64,000 nucleotides of DNA from DASZIT01 sp052143315 (GTDB lineage: Bacteria > Actinomycetota > Acidimicrobiia > Acidimicrobiales > RAAP-2): positions 7,159 through 71,158 of the forward strand of contig JBKQTE010000092.1 of the NCBI GenBank assembly GCA_052143315.1. The letters run 5' to 3'. Shown here piece after piece: positions 18,224 to 26,136 of this stretch. The position numbers and the translations under genes were made by a program. Position 1 is the first letter of the stretch. Each line of letters opens with the position of its first letter. The notes under the pieces were generated by a model. It was given only the letters and a program-made list of their open reading frames with translations. It was not told the origin of the DNA and ran no database searches.

Positions 18224-19897
18224 GTGAACGTCCCTGCCGTCCCCGCCCGCCCCACCGTCGCCGAGCTGCTGGTCCGGTGCCTCGAGAACGAGGGCGTGAC
18301 CCACGTCTTCGGGATCCCTGGCGAGGAGAACATCCACCTGGTCGAGGCGCTGTCACGATCGGCGATCCGGTACGTCCTAGTCCGCCACGAGCAGGGCGCC
18401 TCCTTCATGGCGGAGACCTACGGACGCCTGACCGGGCGGGCCGGGGTCTGCTCGGCGACCCTGGGTCCCGGCGCCATCAACCTCCTGCTGGGCACCGCCG
18501 ACGCCACCACCAACTCGACGCCGCTCATCGCCCTGTCGGCCCAGGTGGGCATGGACCGGAGCTTCAAGGAGTCCCACCAGGGGGTGGACCTGGTCTCCAT
18601 GTTCGCGCCGGTCACCAAGTGGTCGGCGCTCATCGCCACCCCGGGCGCCGCTCCGGAGATGGTGCGCAAGGCGTTCAAACTGGCCCAGACCGAGCGCCCC
18701 GGCGCCGTCTACCTGGCGGTGCCGGAGGATGTCGAGAAGGCGGCCGCCCCGGCCGACGCCGTCCCGCTGCGGGTGAACGTGCCCCGTCCCGACCAGCCCT
18801 CTTCCGACCAGGTCGAACGGGCGGCCGCCGTCCTCCGGGTAGCCGAGCGCCCGGTGGTGCTGGCCGGCCACGGGGCCACCCGGGCCGGTGCCGGGGCCGC
18901 CCTGCTGCGGTTCGCCGAGAGGCTCGGGGTGCCGGTGGCCACCACCTTCCACGGCAAGGGCGTCGTTCCCGACGACCACCCACAGGCCCTGGGAGCGGTT
19001 GGGTTCATGCGACACGACTATGTCAACTTCGGCTTCGACCAAGCCGACGTGATCGTCACCGTCGGGTACGAGCTGCAGGAGTTCGACCCGGTCCGCATCA
19101 ACCCCCGGGGGGACAAGAGGATCATCCACATCCACCGGTTCCCCGCCGAGGTCGACCGGCACTACGACGTGGCGGTGGGCCTCCAGGCCGACATCGGCCA
19201 GAGCCTCGACGCCCTGGCCGCGGCGGTGGACCGGCCCACCTGGAGCCACCACCACGGCGAGCGCATCCGCCGGTTGCTGGCCGAGGAGCTCGAACGCGGG
19301 GGTGCCGACGACCGCTTCCCCCTGGCCCCGGCCCGTATCGTGGCCGACACCCGGGCGGCCATGGGACGCGACGACATCGTGCTGGTGGACACCGGGGCCC
19401 TCAAGATGTGGATGGCCCGCCTCTACCCGACCTACTCCCCCAACACCTGCCTCATCTCCAACGGGCTGTCCACCATGGCCTGGACGCTGCCGGGGGCCAT
19501 CGGGGCCAAGCTGGCCCGTCCCGGCGACCGGATCCTGGTGGCCACCGGCGACGGAGCGTTCCTGATGAACTCACAGGAGATCGAGACGGCCCTTCGTGAG
19601 CACATCGCCATGGTGGTGCTCATCTGGGTCGACGACGCCTACGGGCTGATCAGCTGGAAGATGGAGCTCGAGCTGGGACACGACGTGGACACCGCCTTCG
19701 GCAACCCCGACTTCGTCGCCTACGCCGAGAGCTTCGGGGCGGTCGGCCATCGAATCGGATCGGCCGAGGAGCTCCTCCCGACCCTGCGCACCGCCTTGGC
19801 CGCCGACACCGTGTCGGTCATCGCCTGCCCGGTCGACTACTCGGCCAACCTCGAGCTGATCCGGTCCCTCGGCGAGCTGGACGAGTCCCTGTCGTGA
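18224..19897 (+). CDS. Thiamine-diphosphate enzyme, acetolactate synthase large-subunit-like
   Basis: A 557-residue ThDP-dependent enzyme in the order N-terminal Pyr domain, central domain, C-terminal PP domain. Catalytic Glu56 lies in RHEQGASFMAETYGRLTG, and the ThDP/Mg motif begins GDGAFLMNSQEIETA with WVDDAYGLI closing it. The closest pattern is acetolactate synthase (two pyruvate to acetolactate and CO2), resembling the catabolic AlsS-like group. No small regulatory subunit gene (ilvN) is adjacent, so a biosynthetic role is less likely. Other ThDP decarboxylases or ligases remain possible. The start is GTG 18224. Confidence 0.78.
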   Translation: MNVPAVPARPTVAELLVRCLENEGVTHVFGIPGEENIHLVEALSRSAIRYVLVRHEQGASFMAETYGRLTGRAGVCSATLGPGAINLLLGTADATTNSTPLIALSAQVGMDRSFKESHQGVDLVSMFAPVTKWSALIATPGAAPEMVRKAFKLAQTERPGAVYLAVPEDVEKAAAPADAVPLRVNVPRPDQPSSDQVERAAAVLRVAERPVVLAGHGATRAGAGAALLRFAERLGVPVATTFHGKGVVPDDHPQALGAVGFMRHDYVNFGFDQADVIVTVGYELQEFDPVRINPRGDKRIIHIHRFPAEVDRHYDVAVGLQADIGQSLDALAAAVDRPTWSHHHGERIRRLLAEELERGGADDRFPLAPARIVADTRAAMGRDDIVLVDTGALKMWMARLYPTYSPNTCLISNGLSTMAWTLPGAIGAKLARPGDRILVATGDGAFLMNSQEIETALREHIAMVVLIWVDDAYGLISWKMELELGHDVDTAFGNPDFVAYAESFGAVGHRIGSAEELLPTLRTALAADTVSVIACPVDYSANLELIRSLGELDESLS

Positions 19898-19930
19898 CGA
19901 CGGTCCCGCCCCCTCGCCGCCGGGCCCATC

Positions 19931-20116
19931 TCACCACTGCGCCCACCCGTCGGGGGTGACCGAGCCGGTGACGCTCCGGGGGTCGACTGCCGAGCCGGTG
20001 TTGCCGGCCCGGTAGACGGCGAGGCACAGCTGCAGGCCGGCGGCGGTCGGAGGGCGGTCGTAGGGGGCGGAGAGCGGGCGTCGTCGTTTCGCGGGTGGTG
20101 TCACATCTGCCAACAT
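19931..20116 (-). CDS. Possible small protein in convergent gap
   Basis: A 61-codon frame in the 321-bp gap between the convergent ThDP enzyme and permease genes. The amino-acid mix is less repetitive than most antisense frames, ending SVTPDGWAQW. It has no strong ribosome site and no recognisable family. Its start region overlaps a long palindrome. It may be a real small gene, a gene remnant or chance; I list it so that the gap is described. Confidence 0.25.
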   Translation of the reverse strand: MLADVTPPAKRRRPLSAPYDRPPTAAGLQLCLAVYRAGNTGSAVDPRSVTGSVTPDGWAQW

Positions 20117-20133
20117 GGCACACGTGACACCAC
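20095..20133. promoter_or_regulatory. 39-bp interrupted palindrome (operator or bidirectional terminator)
   Basis: Outer arms GTGGTGTCAC (20095-20104) and GTGACACCAC (20124-20133) and inner arms TGCCA (20108-20112) and TGGCA (20116-20120) are exactly symmetric about base 20114. It lies between convergent genes, which favours a bidirectional terminator. The lack of T tracts and the nested two-part symmetry would also fit a repressor operator overlapping the start of the small minus-strand frame. Confidence 0.5.
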
Positions 20134-20218
20134 GACGGAATTCAAGTCGGCTCAGTTCCGATCGGCGGCGAGGAACGACCGGGTGACCGCCGGGCTACCT
20201 CGACTCGTAGACGGGGGG

Positions 20219-21679
20219 TCAGAGCTCGGTGTCGGTGTCGACGCTGGTGCCGACCCGGTCGAAGAACCGGGGCCGGATCGCCCGGATGGCGGCATAGGCG
20301 ACGACCATCGCCACGAAGGTGGCCAGGACCGCGTAGAAGATCCACCCGTCCGGCGTCGGGAGGAAGGCGTTCTCGTAGAACACGTAGCCCATGACGAGGA
20401 TCGAGATCACCGCGGCGGCCAGGTCGAAGAGCTTGAGGCGCCTGGTCCGGCGAAGGTAGACGACGGCGCCGGCGGCGAGGAGGATGTAGATCATCATGAA
20501 GCCGTAGCCGCTCACGTCGCCGAAGTCACCAATGACCGTGAAGGGCGCCACGTTGGCCAGCACCATCACGAGGGTGGCCACCGACCAGACGACGGCCAGC
20601 ACGACGTTGGCCACCCACGGCGTGCCCCACCGTCGGTGGACCTTCATGAGCGGGGCCGGCGCCAGCCCCTCACGGGCCAGGGTGAACATCAGGCGCGACA
20701 CGCTGTTGAACACCGCGATGATCGAACCGAACAGGGTCAGGGACACGGTGACGTCGATGACCTTCCGGAGCCACGCCACGTGGGCGATAGTGGCGAGGTC
20801 CTGCAGGGGCACGCCGTCGTTCACCGCCTTGGCCATCTGGAAGTGGGAGCCCTCGAAGCCAAGGAACAGGGTGTAGCCGGAGAAGGTCCAGAACAGGCTG
20901 GCGAGGACCACGGTGGAGATCATGGCGATGGGGATGGCCCGGAGCGGGTTGCGCGCCTCACGGCCGAGGACGGTGGCCGACTCGAATCCACCGAACGACA
21001 GCACGGCGAGGACGAACCCGTCGAGGACCAACGTGAGCGAGCTGTGGTGGAGGGAGAGCTGGGTGTGGTCGACGATCGATCCGGTGCGGGTGGCCAGGAC
21101 ACAGATCATCAAGATCACGAGGATGGCCGCCGTCACCATCTCGATCAGGAGCATGGCCACCGCCGACTTGCGCACGCCGCTCAGAGCGGCGGCAACCGAG
21201 GCGGCCAGGCCGAGGGCGTAAGCGAGGTAGAGGACCACGTGGCCGGAGCCGAGGCCGAATGCCTGCAGGCTCTGGGTGGCGTAGACACCGAAGCCGAACA
21301 GGGCGCCGGCGCTGAAGAGCCCGATGAGGAGCAGGCTCGTCCACGCCACGATGACGCCGCCGCACCGCCCGAGGGACTTGGACACCAGGCCGTAGGGCCC
21401 CCCGGTGGTGGCGAACTGGCTGGCAAGCCTGGAGATGCACCACGCCACCAGCAGGATGATGGCCGCGGCGGTCACCCACGTGAGCCACGCGCCGCTGCCG
21501 GCGGTGACCGCCACCAGCGGGACGATAAGCGCCACGACGCCGGTGACCCCCATGGCACCCACCGACTGGGCGATGATGCCGGGCAGCCGCACCGTGTGGG
21601 CGGCCAGCTGGGCGGACTCGTCCCGGTCCTGAGTGGCCAGCTCCGTGTCCCCGCCCTCCGCCGCCTCCCCGATCGTCAC
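20219..21679 (-). CDS. APC-superfamily amino-acid/polyamine permease
   Basis: A 486-residue membrane protein with about twelve hydrophobic helices after a short acidic N-terminus. The first helix motif VGAMGVTGVVALIVP stands in place of the classic G-x-G helix break, and the segment GGFESATVLGREARNPLRAIPIAM is typical of the APC family between helices 6 and 7. It would import or exchange an amino acid or amine using an ion gradient; the substrate is undetermined. GTG 21679 is the start. It is divergent from the MFS gene across 142 bp. Confidence 0.85.
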   Translation of the reverse strand: MTIGEAAEGGDTELATQDRDESAQLAAHTVRLPGIIAQSVGAMGVTGVVALIVPLVAVTAGSGAWLTWVTAAAIILLVAWCISRLASQFATTGGPYGLVSKSLGRCGGVIVAWTSLLLIGLFSAGALFGFGVYATQSLQAFGLGSGHVVLYLAYALGLAASVAAALSGVRKSAVAMLLIEMVTAAILVILMICVLATRTGSIVDHTQLSLHHSSLTLVLDGFVLAVLSFGGFESATVLGREARNPLRAIPIAMISTVVLASLFWTFSGYTLFLGFEGSHFQMAKAVNDGVPLQDLATIAHVAWLRKVIDVTVSLTLFGSIIAVFNSVSRLMFTLAREGLAPAPLMKVHRRWGTPWVANVVLAVVWSVATLVMVLANVAPFTVIGDFGDVSGYGFMMIYILLAAGAVVYLRRTRRLKLFDLAAAVISILVMGYVFYENAFLPTPDGWIFYAVLATFVAMVVAYAAIRAIRPRFFDRVGTSVDTDTEL

Positions 21680-21772
21680 GCCGGTAAACTACTCGGCGCC
21701 CGCCGCAATTGCACTGACCATGAAGCCAGGTTCATGTGGGGCGAACTGGCGTTCCTGCGGGCCGGGCGGGAT

Positions 21773-21787
21773 GGGCCATTCGGCCCT
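21773..21787 (+). promoter_or_regulatory. Candidate DosR-type box upstream of MFS gene
   Basis: GGGCCATTCGGCCCT ends 34 bp before the MFS start codon. It differs from the island's box consensus at positions 4 and 6, but its GGGCC/GGCCC arms form a perfect palindrome with the same 4-base spacer. It is weaker evidence than the sites at 31463, 37649, 41189 and 50738, because GGCC-rich words are common in this genome. Confidence 0.4.
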
Positions 21788-21821
21788 GGAGACGGCAGTT
21801 CCGGGGCGCATACCCTGAAGG

Positions 21822-23432
21822 ATGGCAGGAGCGACGGCGATCGCCTCGACGCGGTCGAGGAAGGGACGCTCCCGAGGGGCGGCGCTGTCCGTCCTCTGCG
21901 TGGCTGTCCTGATGGTCAACCTCGACAACACCATCTTGAACGTCGCCCTCCCCACCCTGGTCATCCGGCTGAGCGCCACCACCGATCAGCTCCAGTGGAT
22001 CGTGGACGCCTATGCCATGGTGTTCGGCGGCATGATGCTCGTGGCGGGCAGCCTGGCGGATCGCTACGGAAGGAAGCGGCTGTTCATCATCGGCCTCGTC
22101 ATCTTCGGTTGCGGCTCGCTGGGTGCCACGTTCTCCGGGAACGTCCACTCGTTGATCGGCTGGCGGGCCGTGATGGGAGCCGGTGCGGCCATGACCATCC
22201 CCTCCGGCCTGTCCATCGTCAACGACCTCTTCCGCCAACCTGACGAGCGGGCCAAGGCCGTGGGTATGTGGTCGGGAACCGTCGGGCTCGGGATCGCCGT
22301 CGGCCCGGTCGCCGGCGGGCTGTTGCTATCCCGCTTCTGGTGGGGTTCGGTGTTCCTGGTCAACGTACCCGTCGTCGTCGTCGGCATCATCGGGACGGCG
22401 TTGCTCGTCCCCGAGTCGCGCCGACAATCCGCCCGCCGCCCCGATCCGCTGGGCGCGCTCTTGTCGGTGATCGGACTGGGCTTCGTCCTGTGGGCGATCA
22501 TCGAGGGACCAAACCATGGGTGGCTCTCACCGGACGTCCTTGGCGCCGGATCGGCCGGTCTCGCCGTCATGGCCGCGTTCGTGGTGTGGGAGCTCCACAT
22601 CGACCATCCGATGCTGCCGTTGGCGTTCTTCCGGTCGCCGAGGTTCAGTGTCGCCATCGTCTCGATGGCGATCGGCGTCTTCGCGCTGCTAGGCGGTCTG
22701 TTCATCCAGACCCAGTTCCTCCAGTTCGGCCTGGGCTACTCCCCGCTCGAGGCCGGCCTGTGCATCCTGCCCATCGCCGGCGTGCTGGCCGCGGGTGCCC
22801 TCACCTCGCCGTGGATCGTGCGCGCCCTCGGGACGAAGCTGACCGCCTCCGCCGGTCTGTGGCTGGTGACGGCCGGTCTGATCGAGATCGCCGCGGTGAC
22901 ATCCATCACCACCACCTATGCGGACGTCCTGCCGGGGATGCTGCTCATGGGGCTGGGGGCTGGTCTCCTGCTGCCGTCGGCCACCGACTCGGTGCTGGGG
23001 ACCCTCACCCAGGACGACGCCGGGGTGGGGTCGGCCACCAACAGCACCTCCATCCAGGTCGGCGGTGCGCTGGGCGTGGCGGTGGTCGGAAGTGTGCTGT
23101 CGACCAACTACCAGCACACGGTGGCGCCGGCGCTGGTCGGTCATCATGTCACCCAGGCCGTCTCCCAGACCATCCTCGGATCGCTGGGGGGAGCGCTGGC
23201 CGTGGCCCACATCGTCGGCGGGGTGGTGGGCGTGGCCCTGGCCCACGTGGCTCGGGTGGGGTACTCCATCGGATCGCACCGAGCCATGATCGTCGCCGCC
23301 GTGGTGACCGGGACCGGTGCGGTGCTGGTGCTCGCCGCTCTTCCCTCCCGCCCGGTCCGGCGTGCTCCGGAGGGTTCGACCACCGACTCCATCCGAGGTC
23401 GGTCGAGCGACGTCGACGAGGGTGACCGATGA
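21822..23432 (+). CDS. MFS drug transporter, DHA2 (14-helix) family
   Basis: A 536-residue proton-coupled efflux protein of the EmrB/QacA group. The start region MVNLDNTILNVALPTL is motif D1. LADRYGRKRLFIIG is motif A between helices 2 and 3. GMWSGTVGLGIAVGPVAGGLLL is motif C, diagnostic of antiporters. About fourteen helices can be counted, the last near residues 489-505, followed by a charged tail. The substrate is unknown. The 3' end overlaps the VOC gene by 4 bp, so the pair is an operon, possibly under the box at 21773. Confidence 0.88.
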   Translation: MAGATAIASTRSRKGRSRGAALSVLCVAVLMVNLDNTILNVALPTLVIRLSATTDQLQWIVDAYAMVFGGMMLVAGSLADRYGRKRLFIIGLVIFGCGSLGATFSGNVHSLIGWRAVMGAGAAMTIPSGLSIVNDLFRQPDERAKAVGMWSGTVGLGIAVGPVAGGLLLSRFWWGSVFLVNVPVVVVGIIGTALLVPESRRQSARRPDPLGALLSVIGLGFVLWAIIEGPNHGWLSPDVLGAGSAGLAVMAAFVVWELHIDHPMLPLAFFRSPRFSVAIVSMAIGVFALLGGLFIQTQFLQFGLGYSPLEAGLCILPIAGVLAAGALTSPWIVRALGTKLTASAGLWLVTAGLIEIAAVTSITTTYADVLPGMLLMGLGAGLLLPSATDSVLGTLTQDDAGVGSATNSTSIQVGGALGVAVVGSVLSTNYQHTVAPALVGHHVTQAVSQTILGSLGGALAVAHIVGGVVGVALAHVARVGYSIGSHRAMIVAAVVTGTGAVLVLAALPSRPVRRAPEGSTTDSIRGRSSDVDEGDR

Positions 23433-23917
23433 CGGCGGGCGGCGGCCACGGCGCCGGCGCGGCGCCTGGCGGCCCGGAGGTCGACCTGGGGACACCCTTC
23501 GGTGACATGATGGAAAGGATGGCGTCGATCACCGGCTTGCATCACGTCCGCCTGCCGGTCAGCAACATCACCGCCAGTGCGGAGTGGTACGTCGCGACCT
23601 TCGGGTTCGAGGTCATCCTGTACGAAGAGGAGGAGACCCGTCCGGTCGGCGCCGTGCTGCGCCATCCGAGCGGCGTCATCGTCGGGCTGCACCTCAACCG
23701 GGCCAGGTCGCTGGCCTTGAAGGAGTTCAGCATCCTGGGATTGGCCGTGGCCAGCCGCGACGACCTCGAGCAGTGGATTCTCCGGCTCGATGACCTGGAC
23801 ACCGGCCACGGGTCGGTGCTCCGAGGACACGTCGGCTGGTACGTGGAGGTACCCGACCCTGACGGCATCGTCGTCCAACTGCACACCGAAGGTCAGCCCG
23901 ACGTCGAGGAAGGCTGA
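23429..23917 (+). CDS. VOC-superfamily (glyoxalase/bleomycin-resistance-like) protein
   Basis: A 162-residue protein whose first 31 residues are flexible. The VOC fold then begins at ITGLHHVRLPVSNITASAEWYVATFGFEV and ends with VEVPDPDGIVVQLHTE. The metal-site pattern (His in LHHV, Glu in WYVEVPDPDG and His in VGLHL) is at least partly retained. Proteins like this bind or modify small molecules, for example giving resistance by sequestration, or act as dioxygenases or isomerases. Coupling to the MFS gene (ATGA) suggests a joint role in handling a toxic compound. An internal ATG at 23519 is an alternative start. Confidence 0.75.
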   Translation: MTAGGGHGAGAAPGGPEVDLGTPFGDMMERMASITGLHHVRLPVSNITASAEWYVATFGFEVILYEEEETRPVGAVLRHPSGVIVGLHLNRARSLALKEFSILGLAVASRDDLEQWILRLDDLDTGHGSVLRGHVGWYVEVPDPDGIVVQLHTEGQPDVEEG

Positions 23918-23944
23918 GAGCTGGCTGACCACGGTCTTCTCCGG

Positions 23945-24616
23945 TCAGGTGCCGCTGGAGTCGATCCGCAGCTCCCGTGCCGCCCGTTCGGCGACGCGGG
24001 CGGCGTAGGCGGCGGCCTGGGTCCGGCGCTCCATCCCCAGCTTGGCAAGGAGGTTCGACACGTAGTTCTTCACGGTCTTCTCCGCCAGGTAGAGCTCAGC
24101 GGCGATCTGGCGGTTGGTCCGACCATCGGCCACGAGGTCGAGGATGCGGCGCTCCTGCGGGGTGAGGCCGGCCATCAGCGGGTCGCCCCCGGAATCGTGG
24201 CGCAGGCGCTCGAGGACCTGGGCGGCCAGCGCCGGGTCGAGGAGCGACTGCCCGGCGGCCACCCGGCGCACGTCGTCGACCAGGTCCATCCCGCCGACCC
24301 GCTTGAGCACGTAACCGGCTGATCCGGCCATGATGGCAGCGAACAGGGCCTCATCGTCGGCGTAGGAAGTGAGCATCACACAGGCGATGTCCGGCATGCT
24401 CGAGCGGATCTCCCGGCACACCTCGATGCCGCTGCCGTCAGGGAGCCGGACGTCGAGAATCGCCACCGAGGGGCGGACGGAGGGGATGCGGGAGAGCGCC
24501 TCGGCGGCGGTGGCCGCCTCACCCACCACCTCGATGCCGTCACTGGCCCCGAACAGGGCACGCAGCCCGGCCCGCACGATCTCGTGATCGTCGAGCAGAA
24601 ACACGCTAATCGGCAC
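23945..24616 (-). CDS. devR: DevR/DosR-like hypoxia response regulator (NarL family)
   Basis: A 223-residue response regulator strikingly like mycobacterial DosR (DevR). The receiver has acidic pair D9-D10, phosphoacceptor Asp55 in ILDVRLPDG and MLTSY at the switch Thr. The C-terminal LuxR-type DNA-binding domain carries LAEKTVKNYVS and LLAKLGMERRTQAA, the recognition region of DosR with its DNA-contacting Lys/Asn residues. DosR activates genes under hypoxia, NO or CO by binding a GGGAC...GTCCC-type palindrome; matching boxes are spread over the next 36 kb. GTG 24616 follows GGAGGAGG. It is divergent from the kinase gene. Confidence 0.93.
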   Translation of the reverse strand: MPISVFLLDDHEIVRAGLRALFGASDGIEVVGEAATAAEALSRIPSVRPSVAILDVRLPDGSGIEVCREIRSSMPDIACVMLTSYADDEALFAAIMAGSAGYVLKRVGGMDLVDDVRRVAAGQSLLDPALAAQVLERLRHDSGGDPLMAGLTPQERRILDLVADGRTNRQIAAELYLAEKTVKNYVSNLLAKLGMERRTQAAAYAARVAERAARELRIDSSGT

Positions 24617-24884
24617 CGACTGTGCCTCCTCCGAGGGACCTTCCCACCGCCCGTAGCAGGCAGGTCGTCCCGCTCACCAGTGGCATCGGCTCCGTGTTCT
24701 TCCACGAGTCGACCAGTGCCGCCATCCTAGCCACGCACTCCCGCCACGGGTCCGCCGTGCCCCGGCCCAGGCGGCGCCGCGGCGTCGGTTGTCCCGCCGG
24801 GCCAGCGACGATAGGGTCGGGTCACGAGCCGAAGAACCTGGCCGAACAGGTAGTTCGGCCCCACCCTCCGTTGGGAGGTCACCT

Positions 24885-26021
24885 GTGCCCTATCACTCGA
24901 TCGAGGACCCAGCCAAGCTGCGCCGGGTGCTCGAAGCCACGCTCCTCCTCGAGTCCGACCTCGATGTGCAGGTCCTGCTGCGCCACATCATCGAGGAGGC
25001 CCGCTCGATGACCAATGCCAGGTACGGCGCCTTGGGCGTGCTCAACGAGGACCGCACCGCCCTCGCCGAGTTCATGACCAGCGGGCTCGGAGCCGACGAC
25101 GAGGGCCGGATCGGTGCCCGCCCGACCGGTGAGGGCGTGCTCGGGCTGCTGATCACCGATCCGAAGCCTCTCCGGCTGGCCCGGCTCGGCTCCCATCCCG
25201 ACAGCTACGGCTTTCCACCCAACCACCCCCCGATGAGCTCGTTCCTCGGGGTGCCCATCCAGGTGAGGGGCGAGGTCTACGGCAACCTCTACCTGACCGA
25301 CAAGCTCGGTTGGTCGGAGTTCACCGCCGACGACGAGGCGCTGGTGGTCGCCCTGGCCGTCAGTGCCGGCATCGCCATCGAAAACGCACGGCTCCATCAG
25401 CGGGTCAAGGAGGCGGCCGTCTACGAGGAGCGGGACAGGTTGGCCAGCGACCTGCACGACACGGTGATCCAGCGCCTCTTCGCCGTGGGCCTCTCACTTC
25501 AGAGCCTGGTCGGCAGCGACTCGGCGGCCGTCATGTCCGAGGGGCTGTCGGGCTGCATCTCTGACCTCGACGACACCATCCGTCAGATCAGGGTCAGTAT
25601 CTTCGAGCTCACCGAGGCCAGTGAGGGACGCGGGGTGCGCTCCAACATCCTGTCGCTCGTCCGCGAGCTGTATCCGGTCGTCGGCTTCGAGGTCCCGCTC
25701 CTGTTCGACGGCCCCATCGACACCGCCCTGGCCCCCGAGGTGGCCGGACATCTGCTGGCCACCATCCGGGAGGCACTCACCAACGTCGGTCGCCACGCCC
25801 AGGCCACCACGGCCACCGTCGCCGTCCGGGTGGCGGACGGCACCTGCACCCTCGAGGTCGCCGACAACGGGATCGGAGCCGCGGGCTCCAAGCGTCGAGG
25901 AGTAGGGCTCGGTCTGGGCAACATGGAGCGCCGAGCGGAGAAGCTGCACGGTACGTTCACCTTCGAAAGCCCGGACACGGGTGGAACCCTCCTCACCTGG
26001 CAGGTCTCCCTCGAGCCCTGA
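24885..26021 (+). CDS. devS: DevS/DosS-like haem GAF sensor histidine kinase, single-GAF form
   Basis: A 378-residue cytoplasmic kinase. GTG 24885 is chosen because GGAGG lies 7 nt upstream and the sequence before it is not protein-like. One GAF domain (residues 10-175) contains NHPPMSSFLGVPI and GNLYLTDK. His114 and Tyr136 are spaced exactly like haem ligand His149 and distal Tyr171 of Mycobacterium tuberculosis DosS. A HisKA_3 domain (LASDLHDTVIQRLFAVGL, phosphoacceptor His191) and an HATPase domain (EALTNVGRHAQA, DNGIG) follow. Mycobacterial DosS/DosT have two GAF domains; this one lacks GAF-B. It probably senses O2, NO or CO and phosphorylates DevR. Confidence 0.9.
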   Translation: MPYHSIEDPAKLRRVLEATLLLESDLDVQVLLRHIIEEARSMTNARYGALGVLNEDRTALAEFMTSGLGADDEGRIGARPTGEGVLGLLITDPKPLRLARLGSHPDSYGFPPNHPPMSSFLGVPIQVRGEVYGNLYLTDKLGWSEFTADDEALVVALAVSAGIAIENARLHQRVKEAAVYEERDRLASDLHDTVIQRLFAVGLSLQSLVGSDSAAVMSEGLSGCISDLDDTIRQIRVSIFELTEASEGRGVRSNILSLVRELYPVVGFEVPLLFDGPIDTALAPEVAGHLLATIREALTNVGRHAQATTATVAVRVADGTCTLEVADNGIGAAGSKRRGVGLGLGNMERRAEKLHGTFTFESPDTGGTLLTWQVSLEP

Positions 26022-26090
26022 ACCGCTCGACGCCCGCCCGGGGATACCGCGCCGGAGGGCACCCGCCACGGCACCGACCGGTTCCGGGTA

Positions 26091-26105
26091 GGGCATTTGG
26101 ACCCT
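26091..26105 (+). promoter_or_regulatory. DosR-type box, hydrogenase operon
   Basis: GGGCATTTGGACCCT lies 31 bp before the first ATG of the hydrogenase operon. It keeps the GGG, TT, G and CCCT positions and differs from the island consensus at positions 4, 5 and 11. This is the most divergent of the boxes placed directly upstream of an island operon. Confidence 0.6.
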
Positions 26106-26136
26106 GTGCAGTCCGCGGCCTCGTCCTTACGCTGGG

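Noticed and set aside
24617..24884. Possible DosR-type boxes between devR and devS
   Set aside because: GGGACCTTCCCACCG and AGGTAGTTCGGCCCC only resemble the motif with four or five mismatches or altered spacing. I could not support autoregulation from them.
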